A stretch of 64,000 nucleotides of DNA from positions 434,001 to 498,000 of the forward strand of contig JABMLG010000002.1 in assembly GCA_013204985.1 (NCBI GenBank), in the 5' to 3' direction. The notes below the pieces were generated by a model. The model was given only the letters and a program-made list of their open reading frames with translations. It had not been told where the DNA came from and searched no databases. The stretch is from Microbacteriaceae bacterium VKM Ac-2855. GTDB lineage: Bacteria; Actinomycetota; Actinomycetes; Actinomycetales; Microbacteriaceae. Every line of letters begins with the position of its first letter. Position 1 is the stretch's first letter. The translations under genes were made by a program, and so were the position numbers. This document shows positions 1 to 7,275 of this stretch, piece by piece.

Positions 1-177
1 TATTTCATCGGAGACAAAGAAGACCCGATCAAGGAGGAACAGGCTAGTCGCGAATACGCAAGATTCCTAATATCGCTGTCCCAAGAGCAAGGCGCAGTCG
101 CAGTTGCGACGCGTCGGACACTTGGCCGCGTTGCGGATCTAGTTGTTCGCCTCATGCACAAGCCAGGGACTGTGTAA
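1..177 (+). CDS. C-terminal part of an unidentified protein
   Basis: Reading frame 1 is open from the first base to a TAA at 175-177, giving 58 residues; the start lies outside the window. The fragment is charged and helical-looking (it begins YFIGDKEDPIKEEQ and ends in VVRLMHKPGTV) with no motif I recognise. Codon use is less GC-rich than the core genes further on, in keeping with its position in accessory DNA beside a bacteriocin gene and a recombinase remnant. It converges with the bacteriocin gene on the other strand. It may equally be a spurious open frame, since 58 codons is short. Confidence 0.4.
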   Translation, partial: YFIGDKEDPIKEEQASREYARFLISLSQEQGAVAVATRRTLGRVADLVVRLMHKPGTV

Positions 178-337
178 TGGTCCTTTTGCGGTTAGGGCAG
201 GGCGACTAGTTGCTCGGGTAAAATAGAGCCAACGAAACCAGCCATTGCCCACAGCGCGCCAACCGGCTGATGCGAGGTGGTCGATATCAGCGCCGGCGAA
301 CTCCACGCGGAGGTGCTCCCACTGCACATCGGACTGC

Positions 338-535
338 TCAACGACATGGAACAGAATTGTGGAGGTACTCGGAGTACAGGTAGGGGGTGCTTGAGTACTC
401 CCGAATTCCGTGGTTCCAGGTTCCACCCTCCGGGTAGTCCGTCGTCGCGTTTGCGGCCAGAGCGCCACCAGCCACCAGGCCTATGATCGCAGCTGCCGTA
501 GTGGCCACTCGCGCGATCTTCCCTCGAGCCCCCAT
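338..535 (-). CDS. Lactococcin 972-like bacteriocin precursor, possibly frameshifted
   Basis: The ATG at 535 is preceded by a good ribosome site (GAAGGAG, spacing about 6). The 65-residue product starts with a charged n-region and a hydrophobic stretch ending in an ALAANA-type signal peptidase site near residue 29, so it is exported. The mature part begins TTDYPEGGTWNHGI, the hallmark of the lactococcin 972 family (EGGTWxHG followed by a Y-S-x-Y-x-H motif, here YSEYLH). Family members are usually 90-110 residues with a mature part near 65; this frame stops after only about 36 mature residues. A second minus-strand frame open from 468 to 139 continues with a Trp/Ala/Gly-rich segment (ASAGWRAVGNGWFRWLYF) that resembles the family's C-terminal part, so a one-base shift near 340-360 probably broke the gene. 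Confidence 0.7.
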   Translation of the reverse strand: MGARGKIARVATTAAAIIGLVAGGALAANATTDYPEGGTWNHGIREYSSTPYLYSEYLHNSVPCR

Positions 536-648
536 GTTGTTCTCCTTCGTATTTGTGATGTGATTCCGACCGCTCCAAGAGCCATCTATGACGACAAAGG
601 TGCCGCCAATGTCTGACGCGCCCCTCACGTGCCTGAAAATACCTCACC

Positions 649-1203
649 TAACGCGGGCCGTCAAGACCGAGCGCCCCAGCGATTGCCGAAGGGCAGCGTG
701 AGCAGGTGCGCGTTGATCGGATGCGTCCGCAGCGCGAACAGGAACGGCTCCTTCAGGCTCACTACGCCGATGCCATCCCGCTTGAGCTCTTCGAGAAGGA
801 GCAAGACCGGATTCGCGCCGAGCTCGACCTAGGTTCCCGACACGACGAGCGACTCGCTGCCACAGGGGAAGCCATCGACCGGATGCCTGGCCTTGCGCTA
901 GACGTCATGGCGGACTGCCCTTGCGCTTACCGGAACGCACCCGACGAGGTGCGGTGGCTCAACCAGGCATTCTGCGAGCGCATCCTCGTCTACCGCGACG
1001 GCGACGTGACGCTGGAGTTCGTAGAACCCTTTGAACCCACGGACCCAGCGCGTGGCGAGCGGATTCGCCGGAGCCGTCGAACAGGATGGCGAAAAAAGAG
1101 CACCACCGGGATCGATGGTGATGGATTCTTACAATGCGCGTGGAAGCGTGTTCAGACGCCGCCTGGCCCGCTACTTCAGGCAAGTGTTTTGATACGAACC
1201 TGA
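649..1203 (+). pseudogene. Remnant of a large serine recombinase (C-terminal part)
   Basis: Only the distal part of a site-specific recombinase survives. The motif QERLLQAHYADAIPLELF followed by EQDRIRAEL is typical of the segment after the zinc-ribbon of large serine integrases (coiled-coil and C-terminal region), and RNAPDEVRWLNQAFCERILV resembles the usual end region. The resolvase catalytic domain with its serine is absent, and upstream in-frame stops at 634 and 646 confirm truncation. The frame ends at 1203, directly against the 3' end of tRNA-Arg at 1204. That arrangement is typical of an integrase gene at the edge of an integrated element, so I read it as the scar of a degraded mobile element whose body lies to the left. 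Confidence 0.75.
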
Positions 1204-1278
1204 TGGTGCCCCTGGAGGGACTCGAACCCCCAACCGTTTCCTTAGGACGGAACTGCTCTTCCATTGAGCTACAGAGGC
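1204..1278 (-). tRNA. tRNA-Arg (anticodon CCT)
   Basis: The minus strand folds as a complete cloverleaf of 75 nt: acceptor GCCTCTG paired with CAGGGGC, D stem GCTC/GAGC, anticodon loop GTCCTAA with anticodon CCT, T stem and loop with TTCGAGT, and an encoded CCA at 1204-1206. The first anticodon-stem pair is a G-A mismatch. CCT reads the AGG codon. The 3' end abuts the recombinase remnant, so this tRNA was probably an integration target. Confidence 0.95.
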
Positions 1279-1324
1279 TGGCGGAGCGAGTCTACCGGTC
1301 GCCGGCGGCGAGCGCGGTCGGGTG

Positions 1325-1390
1325 CCGCTGAGTTGCGGGGTTCGGCTGCATCCGAGGTGCGGGATGCAGCCGAAGTGCGCAACTCAGCGG
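1325..1390. repeat. Long intergenic hairpin
   Basis: CCGCTGAGTTGCG at 1325-1337 pairs with its complement at 1378-1390, and an inner arm TTCGGCTGCATCC pairs with GGATGCAGCCGAA. There is no following T-run. It lies between tRNA-Arg and the stop of the VOC gene, 18 bases from that stop, so it could act as a terminator or be one of the intergenic palindromes seen elsewhere in the window. Confidence 0.7.
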
Positions 1391-1408
1391 GCGCAGAGCA
1401 GGGCCCGC

Positions 1409-1825
1409 CTACTGGCCCGCGATGTTGACGAGCCAGCTGATGCCGAACTTGTCGACGGCCATCCCGAAGGTGTCGCCCCAGGGGGCGGTGGCCAGCGGCT
1501 CGGTGGCGGTGCCGCCGTCGACGAGCTTGTCGTAGTAGCCGGTCAGCTCATCTTTGCTGTCGGGGCCGCCGCTGAGTGAGACCGAGAAGTTCGTGCCGGG
1601 CTTGTACTCCATGTGCGACGGGGTGTCGGCAAGCATCAGGGTGAAGTCGCTCGGGGTGGTGAGCTGCGAGTGCATGATGAGGTCCTTCTCATCGTCGCCG
1701 ACGGGCATGCCGAAGTCGCCGAATGTCGAGGCGGTCAGCTCGCCGCCGAAGACGGTCTGGTAGAACTCGCCGGCCGCCTTCGCGTCGCCTTTGAAGTTGA
1801 GGTAGGGGGTGAGGATTGCGGGCAT
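1409..1825 (-). CDS. VOC-family protein (PhnB/glyoxalase-like)
   Basis: The 138-residue product starts MPAILTPYLNFKGDAKAA and continues FYQTVFGGELT, the signature of small PhnB-like members of the vicinal oxygen chelate fold; it ends in a W-G-D-x-F-G-M motif followed by GISWLVNIA, also typical. Members of this group are cytoplasmic, often dimeric, and many have no known reaction, so a demethylase or glyoxalase role cannot be assigned. The ATG at 1825 is chosen because it has GGAAGG upstream and the family begins here; the frame is open further upstream without family similarity. It is transcribed alone, ending next to the long hairpin. Confidence 0.85.
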   Translation of the reverse strand: MPAILTPYLNFKGDAKAAGEFYQTVFGGELTASTFGDFGMPVGDDEKDLIMHSQLTTPSDFTLMLADTPSHMEYKPGTNFSVSLSGGPDSKDELTGYYDKLVDGGTATEPLATAPWGDTFGMAVDKFGISWLVNIAGQ

Positions 1826-1954
1826 CGGAAGCACCTTCCAGTTAGGAACAGACGTCGGTGGGATCAGTATGGAACCGCCACCCGGGTGGCGCAACGACCA
1901 TCCGTCGAATACCTGACACGATCTCATGAACGTACGACATCGAACGGGCGACAC

Positions 1955-3517
1955 TCACTCCGCCAGCGCCGCGTCCTTCTCCGCCGAGTCGCCTGCGATC
2001 CCGCGTCGCAGCCCGGCACCGCGGAAGAAGTCGGGATTCCGCACCCGCATCGCGAGCATCAGCACGACCCCGAGCAGCAGCACGGTCACGCCGAGGATGA
2101 AGACGAGGCCGACACCGCCGATCTCGGATCCGCTGCCGTACGCCGGGTCCATGCTGTCGATCAGCGTCGTGAAGAAGAGCACGGCCAGGATCACACCGCC
2201 GATGACCGGGCACAGCAGCTGGAAGAAGAAGTTGCGAACCGAGATGAGGGCGCTGCGCCGGAAGTACCAGACCGAGGCGAACGCGGTGAGCCCGTAGTAG
2301 AAGCAGACCATCATCCCGAGCGCCGTGATCGTGTCCCACAGAGCGTTCTCCGAGACGAAGCGCATCACCGCGTAGAAGACCGAGGCGACCGCCGCCGAGA
2401 CCAGTGTGGCGAATCCGGGGGTCATGAACCGCGGATGCACCTTCGCGAAAGACGGTGGCAGAGCACCGTAGTAGCCCATCGCGAGCAAGGTGCGCGCGGG
2501 CGAGACGAACGTCGACTGCAGCGACGCGGCCGAACTCGACAGCACCGCGATCGAGACCAGCACGGCGAGCCCGCCGAGCACGGGGCCGGCGAGAGCGTAG
2601 AAGACGTTGTCCTGGATGTCGGGATTGCCGAGGCCGAACTCGCCGTCACCGACGCCGGCGAACGAGAGCAACGCGATCGAGATCAGCAGGTACAAGGCGA
2701 CGATCACGAACACGGTGAGCGTCGCGGCCTTACCCGGCGTCGCGCTCGTGCCCTTCGTCTCCTCCGACATCGTCAGCACGACGTCCCAGCCCCAGAAGAT
2801 GAAGATCGAGAGCGAGAGCCCGGCGGCGATCGCCGTGAACGATTCGGCGGCGAACGGGTTGAACATCGAAGCGTCGATCGGCTGGGCGTCGAACGCGGAT
2901 CCGTTGGCGACGTGCACGAGCGCCACCACGGAGAAGAGCACCAGCACGACCAGCTGGAAACCGACGAGCCAGTACTGGAAGCGCTGGGTGGTCTGCATGT
3001 CGCGATAGGAGATCGAGGTGGCGATCGCCATGAACGCCAGACAGGTGAGCACGTTGATGAACGGATTCGTGGCCAGTGCAGCGAGGTCGGGATTGCCGGA
3101 GATCTGCCCGAGCAGCAGATAGAAGAAGTCGACCGCGATACCGGCGAGATTCGAGAGAACCAGGATGGTCGCGATGATCAGGCCCCAGCCGGCCATCCAG
3201 CCGACGTAGGGCCCGAACGCGCGAGTGCCCCAGGTGAAGGAGGTACCGGAATCGGGCATGGCCTTGTTGAGTTCGCGATAGCCGAAGGCGACCAGCAGCA
3301 TCGGGATGAAGCCGAGCAGGATGATCGCTGGCGTCTGCATCCCGACCTCCGACACCGTGGGCCCGAGGGCGGCGGTGAGGGTGTACGCGGGAGCGATGCA
3401 CGAGATGCCGATCACCGCAGCGCCGATCAGGCCCACGGAGCCCTTCGAGAGCCCCTTGCTCGAGATCGCGGCGGTCGGCGGGTCGGCGGTGTCGGACTTC
3501 GCCTGCTCGGTGCTCAT
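1955..3517 (-). CDS. APC-superfamily amino acid permease
   Basis: The 520-residue protein has about 12 to 14 hydrophobic helices. After a short polar N-terminus comes KGSVGLIGAAVIGISCIAPA, the glycine-rich first helix of APC transporters, and later FIFWGWDVVLTMSEETK, the unwound helix 6 and following loop typical of the family (E-E-T-K). It should import an amino acid or amine with a cation; the substrate cannot be told. Its ATG (3515-3517) overlaps the stop of the upstream universal stress protein gene by four bases (ATGA), so the two are translationally coupled, which suggests that the stress protein acts on this transporter. The upstream open frame beyond 3517 is just the shadow of that neighbour. 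Confidence 0.92.
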   Translation of the reverse strand: MSTEQAKSDTADPPTAAISSKGLSKGSVGLIGAAVIGISCIAPAYTLTAALGPTVSEVGMQTPAIILLGFIPMLLVAFGYRELNKAMPDSGTSFTWGTRAFGPYVGWMAGWGLIIATILVLSNLAGIAVDFFYLLLGQISGNPDLAALATNPFINVLTCLAFMAIATSISYRDMQTTQRFQYWLVGFQLVVLVLFSVVALVHVANGSAFDAQPIDASMFNPFAAESFTAIAAGLSLSIFIFWGWDVVLTMSEETKGTSATPGKAATLTVFVIVALYLLISIALLSFAGVGDGEFGLGNPDIQDNVFYALAGPVLGGLAVLVSIAVLSSSAASLQSTFVSPARTLLAMGYYGALPPSFAKVHPRFMTPGFATLVSAAVASVFYAVMRFVSENALWDTITALGMMVCFYYGLTAFASVWYFRRSALISVRNFFFQLLCPVIGGVILAVLFFTTLIDSMDPAYGSGSEIGGVGLVFILGVTVLLLGVVLMLAMRVRNPDFFRGAGLRRGIAGDSAEKDAALAE

Positions 3518-4398
3518 CGGCTGCCCTTCGGCTCGGCGTCGAGGTCGCGGGGGACCACGATCATCGGGGTGGGGAGTTCGCGGAGCATCTTCGCGGCGGT
3601 GGCGCCGAGGAAGATACGACCGGCTGCGGCGAGCCGACTGGCGCCGACGAAGACGATCTCGGCCGGATCCCAGGTGACGGAGCGCACGGCCTGCTCGGCG
3701 GTGTGCCCGCTGGCGACCACAGCGCTGACGTCGGCGAGGACGCCGAGGGAGTCGCGCGCCGCCATGATGACCGGATCGAAGCGGGCGGCGGAGACATCGG
3801 CGAGCACCGCGTCCGGCACGGATCCCGGCAGGTCGAGCGCGGCGAGCGAGAGGAACCGCAACGGCACGCCTGCGGCACGTGCCGACTCGACGGCGGCGGC
3901 GATGAGCGCGTCCGCCGCATCGAGGTTGCCGATGGCGCAGGTGACGCGGGCGATCGCGGACAGCGGGTCGATCGCGCGATAGCCGTCGGGCGCCAACGCG
4001 ACAGGAGTCGTCGAACTGTGCAGCAGGGTGTTGGCTGTGGAACCGATGGTGAAACGGCCGAGGATGCCACCCCGCGCAGCACCGATGACGATGGCGGCGG
4101 CGCCGAGGTCCTCCGCCGCCTGCTCGAGACCCTCGGCGAAGGACTCGGCGAACACCGTGTGCCGACGCACGGCGACGCTGTTCGGCACCTGGGCAGCCGC
4201 CTCCGCGAGCCACTCCTCGGCGTTCTGCTCGAGAACGCGCGTGTAGCCCTTGTCGGCGGGCGCGAGCGTCACCCGGTCGGCGTTGCCCAGGACGACGACC
4301 AGGTCGAGCTTGGCCTTGTTCACGCGGGCGAGACGGGCGCCGAGCGCGACCGCATCCCGACCTGCGGGGGTGCTCGTGTATCCGACGACGAATCGCAT
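3514..4398 (-). CDS. Universal stress protein, two tandem USP domains
   Basis: The 294-residue product begins MRFVVGYTSTPAGRDAV and carries GAARGGILGRFTIGST near residues 107-122, the nucleotide-binding signature of UspA-type domains (G-x2-G-x9-G-S/T). A second, more diverged USP domain follows and ends with a similar GASRLAAAGRIFLGATA signature and PTPMIVVPRD. It is cytoplasmic and probably binds ATP. It is the first gene of a two-gene operon with the APC permease, overlapping it by four bases; USP domains are fused to, or encoded with, amino acid transporters in several bacteria, so a role in controlling the transporter is a reasonable inference. Confidence 0.9.
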   Translation of the reverse strand: MRFVVGYTSTPAGRDAVALGARLARVNKAKLDLVVVLGNADRVTLAPADKGYTRVLEQNAEEWLAEAAAQVPNSVAVRRHTVFAESFAEGLEQAAEDLGAAAIVIGAARGGILGRFTIGSTANTLLHSSTTPVALAPDGYRAIDPLSAIARVTCAIGNLDAADALIAAAVESARAAGVPLRFLSLAALDLPGSVPDAVLADVSAARFDPVIMAARDSLGVLADVSAVVASGHTAEQAVRSVTWDPAEIVFVGASRLAAAGRIFLGATAAKMLRELPTPMIVVPRDLDAEPKGSR

Positions 4399-4526
4399 CG
4401 GGCTCCTCTCGTCCGGTGACCCGAGAGTAACGGATGCGTGCACTGCGAGGAAGGTCAGCTGCGGATCCGGTTGCGAGGGGGTGCCGCGACCATCAGATCC
4501 GCACAGAGCGGGGCGATCGCGTGGAG

Positions 4527-5063
4527 CTAGAGCAGCCCGACCCGATCCGGGATGCTGAAGCGCACCTCCGGCAGCCACTCCGCGGGTTCGGGCCACGGCT
4601 TGCCCGTGGGCAACGAGCGCAGCAGGCGTCGCACGGCACCTGCATCCGACGCGCTGGGCAGTACCCGGCTCGGCGCCGCCTTCGGCAGCACGCCGAGCCA
4701 CCAGTGCTTCCAGTTCGCCGGAGCGGACTCGGGCTCGAGCACCACGTAATAGTCGGGCATCGAGGTCTCGCCGCGCACGAAGGCGCCGACTGCGGTCTCG
4801 ATCTCGAGATCGAGCGTGCCGTGACTGGCGCGATCCTCGAAGAACTCGACCCAGGCCGAGGCGACGTGCTCGAGCGGATCGGCATCGTGCACGAGATACG
4901 TGCTGGGCGACGTCGCGATCGACTCGCGGATGCGCGGCGCGTCGTCACCGGCGAAGGTTCGGGCATCCACATTCGGCAGCGCGCCGAGACCGCGGATGAC
5001 CTGCGAAGTGTCGGCTCCGACGAGGAGGACGACGGTGCTACTGGATGCTGCTGCTGACCCCAT
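4527..5063 (-). CDS. Conserved hypothetical protein
   Basis: The 178-residue frame has strong GC-rich coding character and starts at an ATG at 5063. I do not recognise the family. It has no signal peptide or membrane helix. Visible features are an N-terminal beta-alpha-like segment (TVVLLVGADTSQVIRGLGAL), an acidic middle, and a Trp-rich stretch (NWKHWWLGVLPKA) before a Pro-rich C-terminus. It lies alone between the universal stress protein gene (128-bp gap) and a palindromic element. The open frame extends upstream into that palindrome, which is not coding. Confidence 0.7.
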   Translation of the reverse strand: MGSAAASSSTVVLLVGADTSQVIRGLGALPNVDARTFAGDDAPRIRESIATSPSTYLVHDADPLEHVASAWVEFFEDRASHGTLDLEIETAVGAFVRGETSMPDYYVVLEPESAPANWKHWWLGVLPKAAPSRVLPSASDAGAVRRLLRSLPTGKPWPEPAEWLPEVRFSIPDRVGLL

Positions 5064-5141
5064 AGCCCAGTGTAGGGAGCGGCCACCCCCGCTCCGACAG
5101 CCCTGTCGTGTTACAACTCCGTGGCGATCTGCGTCACCTGC

Positions 5142-5222
5142 TTCTTGCGAGGGACCCGCCCTGTGCGCGAAGGACCCGCCCTGGGCGGGTCCGACGCGCA
5201 CAGGAGGGGTCCCTCGCAAGAA
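5142..5222. repeat. Dispersed intergenic palindrome, subfamily A copy 1
   Basis: Outer arms TTCTTGCGAGGG (5142) and CCCTCGCAAGAA (ending 5222) enclose inner arms CTGTGCGCG / CGCGCACAG and GGACCCGCCC / GGGCGGGTCC. It starts four bases past the stop of the PfkB gene. Closely related copies lie at 15921, 24972 and 61233. Confidence 0.9.
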
Positions 5223-5226
5223 GGCG

Positions 5227-6129
5227 TTAGAGGGGAGCGACCTCGGCGCGCAACGGCGGGTTGGCGCCGTGGCGGGAGGTGGTGATGCCGGCGACGCGGG
5301 CGGCCCAGTGGCCGATCCGGGTCAGTGCCGGGCCGTCGAGCACGTCGAGGCCGCCGCGCAGCGCCTCGTCGATGATCGCGCCCATGGCGGAGTCGCCCGC
5401 GCCGATGGTGTCGGCGACGACGATGCGCGCGGCGGACACGTTCACCCGCGTGATCGCGGAGGCGAGCAGCAGGCCCTCACCACCACGGGTGATGACGGCG
5501 AGGCGGGCGCCGAGCTCGAGGATGCGGCTCAGGACCTCGTCGAGCTGCACGGTCGGGTAGAGCCACTCGGCGTCCTCATCGCTGAGTTTCACGATGTCGC
5601 AGCGCGCGGCGAGAGCCTCGAACGCAGGCAGCACCTCGGCGTGCGGGCCGATGATCGACGCGCGGATGTTCGGGTCCAGGCTCGCCGTTACGCCCACGGG
5701 CAACGCCCCGAAGAGCGAGCGGATGTTCGCCGCGCCGGGTTCGAGGAAGGCCGCGATCGAGCCGGTGTGCACGTGCGCGTAGCCGCTCGGGTCGGGTACG
5801 GGCGGGTTGGAGGTCAGGTCGAACTCGTACCGCGCCGAGCCGTCGGGCTGGATGCGCGCGAGAGCGGTCGGCGTCCGCTCGGCGGTACCGGCGATCACCG
5901 TCACCCCCGATGCGCCGAGGTGCTCGCGGATCATCGTGCCGTGCGCATCCGCGGCGATATCGGCGACGAGAGTGGCGTCGCGGCCGAGGCGGGCGAGGGT
6001 GAGGGCGACGTTCAGCGGCGAGCCGCCGACGTGCTCGCTGCGCTCGCCGTCGCGTTCGACGATGTCGATCAGCGCCTCCCCGATGACCAGGATGGGGGCG
6101 GAGGCACTCTGTCGGACTTCATCGTTCAT
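5227..6129 (-). CDS. PfkB-family carbohydrate kinase (fructokinase-like)
   Basis: The 300-residue product is full length for the ribokinase/PfkB family. It has the N-terminal GG motif (VGGSPLNVALTLARLG near 35-49) and the second signature DTIGAGDSAMGA at 240-251, in which Asp246 is the expected catalytic base and GAGD forms the anion hole. It should phosphorylate a sugar, fructose or a related ketose being the usual substrate in this branch, with ATP in the cytoplasm. It is transcribed alone, divergent from the membrane protein at 6169, and is followed at once by a palindromic element. Confidence 0.9.
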   Translation of the reverse strand: MNDEVRQSASAPILVIGEALIDIVERDGERSEHVGGSPLNVALTLARLGRDATLVADIAADAHGTMIREHLGASGVTVIAGTAERTPTALARIQPDGSARYEFDLTSNPPVPDPSGYAHVHTGSIAAFLEPGAANIRSLFGALPVGVTASLDPNIRASIIGPHAEVLPAFEALAARCDIVKLSDEDAEWLYPTVQLDEVLSRILELGARLAVITRGGEGLLLASAITRVNVSAARIVVADTIGAGDSAMGAIIDEALRGGLDVLDGPALTRIGHWAARVAGITTSRHGANPPLRAEVAPL

Positions 6130-6168
6130 GCCGCGATCTTACTGAGCCGACACGCCTAGGGTGGGCGC

Positions 6169-6687
6169 ATGACCGACACGCCCGCTCCGCCGGTTCCGCG
6201 CATCTCGCGGGAGGATGCCTCCAGCCGGATCACCGCCTACGTTTACGGCAACATCGTGGCGCTCGCGACCGTCGCACCGCTGACGCAGCTCGACGCCGAG
6301 AGCGGGATGAGCTTCTGGTACGTGCTCGCCACGTCGTTCTCGACATTTCTCGCGCACGCCTTCGCCGAGTCGATCGGTCGGCGGGCGCGCAGCGACGAGC
6401 GGCTGACGCCGACGATCATCCGGGCCGAGCTGCGCGACTCACTCCCCGTGCTCACTTCGGGTTTCGTTCCGGCGGCCGTGCTCGGCCTGGCCTGGCTGAC
6501 CGATGTGCCGGGCTTCGGCGCTCAGATCGCGGTGCTCGTCTACCTCGTAGCGCGGCTCGCGCTGATCGGCCCGGTGGTCTCGCGGATCCGCGGGGAGCGC
6601 CCGTCGAAACGCACGTTCGCCGCCGGTATCGTGCTCGCCATCGTCGGCGTCGGCGTGGCCGTCATCAAGGTGATGCTCGGCCACTGA
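6169..6687 (+). CDS. Small integral membrane protein, unknown function
   Basis: The 172-residue product has a short proline-rich N-terminus and four predicted membrane helices: ITAYVYGNIVALATVAPL, MSFWYVLATSFSTFLAHAF, a pair around VLTSGFVPAAVLGLAWL and AQIAVLVYLVARLALI, and a last one near IVLAIVGVGVAVIKVML. No enzymatic motif is visible. Similar proteins are common as hypothetical membrane proteins in Microbacteriaceae. The start ATG at 6169 is 39 bases from the divergent kinase start. The stop codon lies inside a 12-bp tandem repeat. Confidence 0.8.
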   Translation: MTDTPAPPVPRISREDASSRITAYVYGNIVALATVAPLTQLDAESGMSFWYVLATSFSTFLAHAFAESIGRRARSDERLTPTIIRAELRDSLPVLTSGFVPAAVLGLAWLTDVPGFGAQIAVLVYLVARLALIGPVVSRIRGERPSKRTFAAGIVLAIVGVGVAVIKVMLGH

Positions 6688-6727
6688 GCCCGCCACTGAG
6701 CCCGCCACTGAGCCCGCCGCTGAGCCG
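6681..6727 (+). repeat. 12-bp tandem repeat carrying stop codons
   Basis: CCACTGAGCCCG is repeated exactly three times from 6681 to 6716, followed by one imperfect unit. The first unit contains the TGA stop of the membrane protein gene, so the stop context was copied several times. Confidence 0.9.
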
Positions 6728-6735
6728 CCACCGAA

Positions 6736-7275
6736 TCAGCCGGCCAACACCTCGTCGACGGTCGTGATCTCGATGAGGGGCGCGTAGAGCGCCATCGCGT
6801 CCAGCGCGCGCCGGTGATCGGCGGGGCTGAGCCCGGCGCACGCATCCGCGACCACGCGCACGTGCACGCCCGCATCCGCCGCCGCGAGCGCGGTCGAGAG
6901 CACGCAGCAGTCGGTCGAGACGCCGGTGAGCACCATCTCGGTCGACCCGTGCGTCGCACCCGCCAGCTCGGCGCCCCACTTGCCGAAGCTGGTGGCGGTG
7001 ACCACCGGATGCGTCGGCCCCGCCAGCGCGCCGCGCAGCTCATACAGCGGATCGTTCTCGGGAACCAGCGCGAAAGGCCAGTCGCGGTAGTAGGGCACCC
7101 ACGCACCCTGCGGATGCGTCGGCGCCACGAAGCGGGTGTGCACGACACGGTCGCCGAAGGCGGGCAGCAGACGACGGATCCCCGCCTCCGCCTCGGCGTA
7201 CTGCGGGGTGCACCACGGACTCGACGGCTCGCCGAACACGTTCTGCATGTCGATCGCGACCAGCCAAGAGGTCAT
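6736..7275 (-). CDS. Cysteine hydrolase, isochorismatase family
   Basis: The 179-residue product has the triad expected for this fold: Asp9 (AIDMQNVF), Lys99 (TSFGKWG) and Cys124 in GVSTDCCVLSTAL, with the cis-peptide loop preceding it. Relatives include nicotinamidase, ureidoacrylate amidohydrolase and N-carbamoylsarcosine amidase; the exact amide substrate cannot be read. Its ATG overlaps the stop of the NCS1 permease by four bases (ATGA), so the pair forms an operon in which an imported purine, pyrimidine or hydantoin-related compound may be deaminated or hydrolysed. Confidence 0.88.
   Translation of the reverse strand: MTSWLVAIDMQNVFGEPSSPWCTPQYAEAEAGIRRLLPAFGDRVVHTRFVAPTHPQGAWVPYYRDWPFALVPENDPLYELRGALAGPTHPVVTATSFGKWGAELAGATHGSTEMVLTGVSTDCCVLSTALAAADAGVHVRVVADACAGLSPADHRRALDAMALYAPLIEITTVDEVLAG

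Noticed and set aside
959-1264. Minus-strand frame containing GGSSPSRGTIRFVSKHLP.
   Set aside because: The residues come from reading through the tRNA-Arg gene; such peptides recur as annotation artefacts.
1613-3982. A 789-codon plus-strand frame rich in Glu, Arg and His.
   Set aside because: It is antisense to the APC permease and universal stress protein genes, whose helices and motifs are clear; the composition is that of a GC-rich shadow frame.
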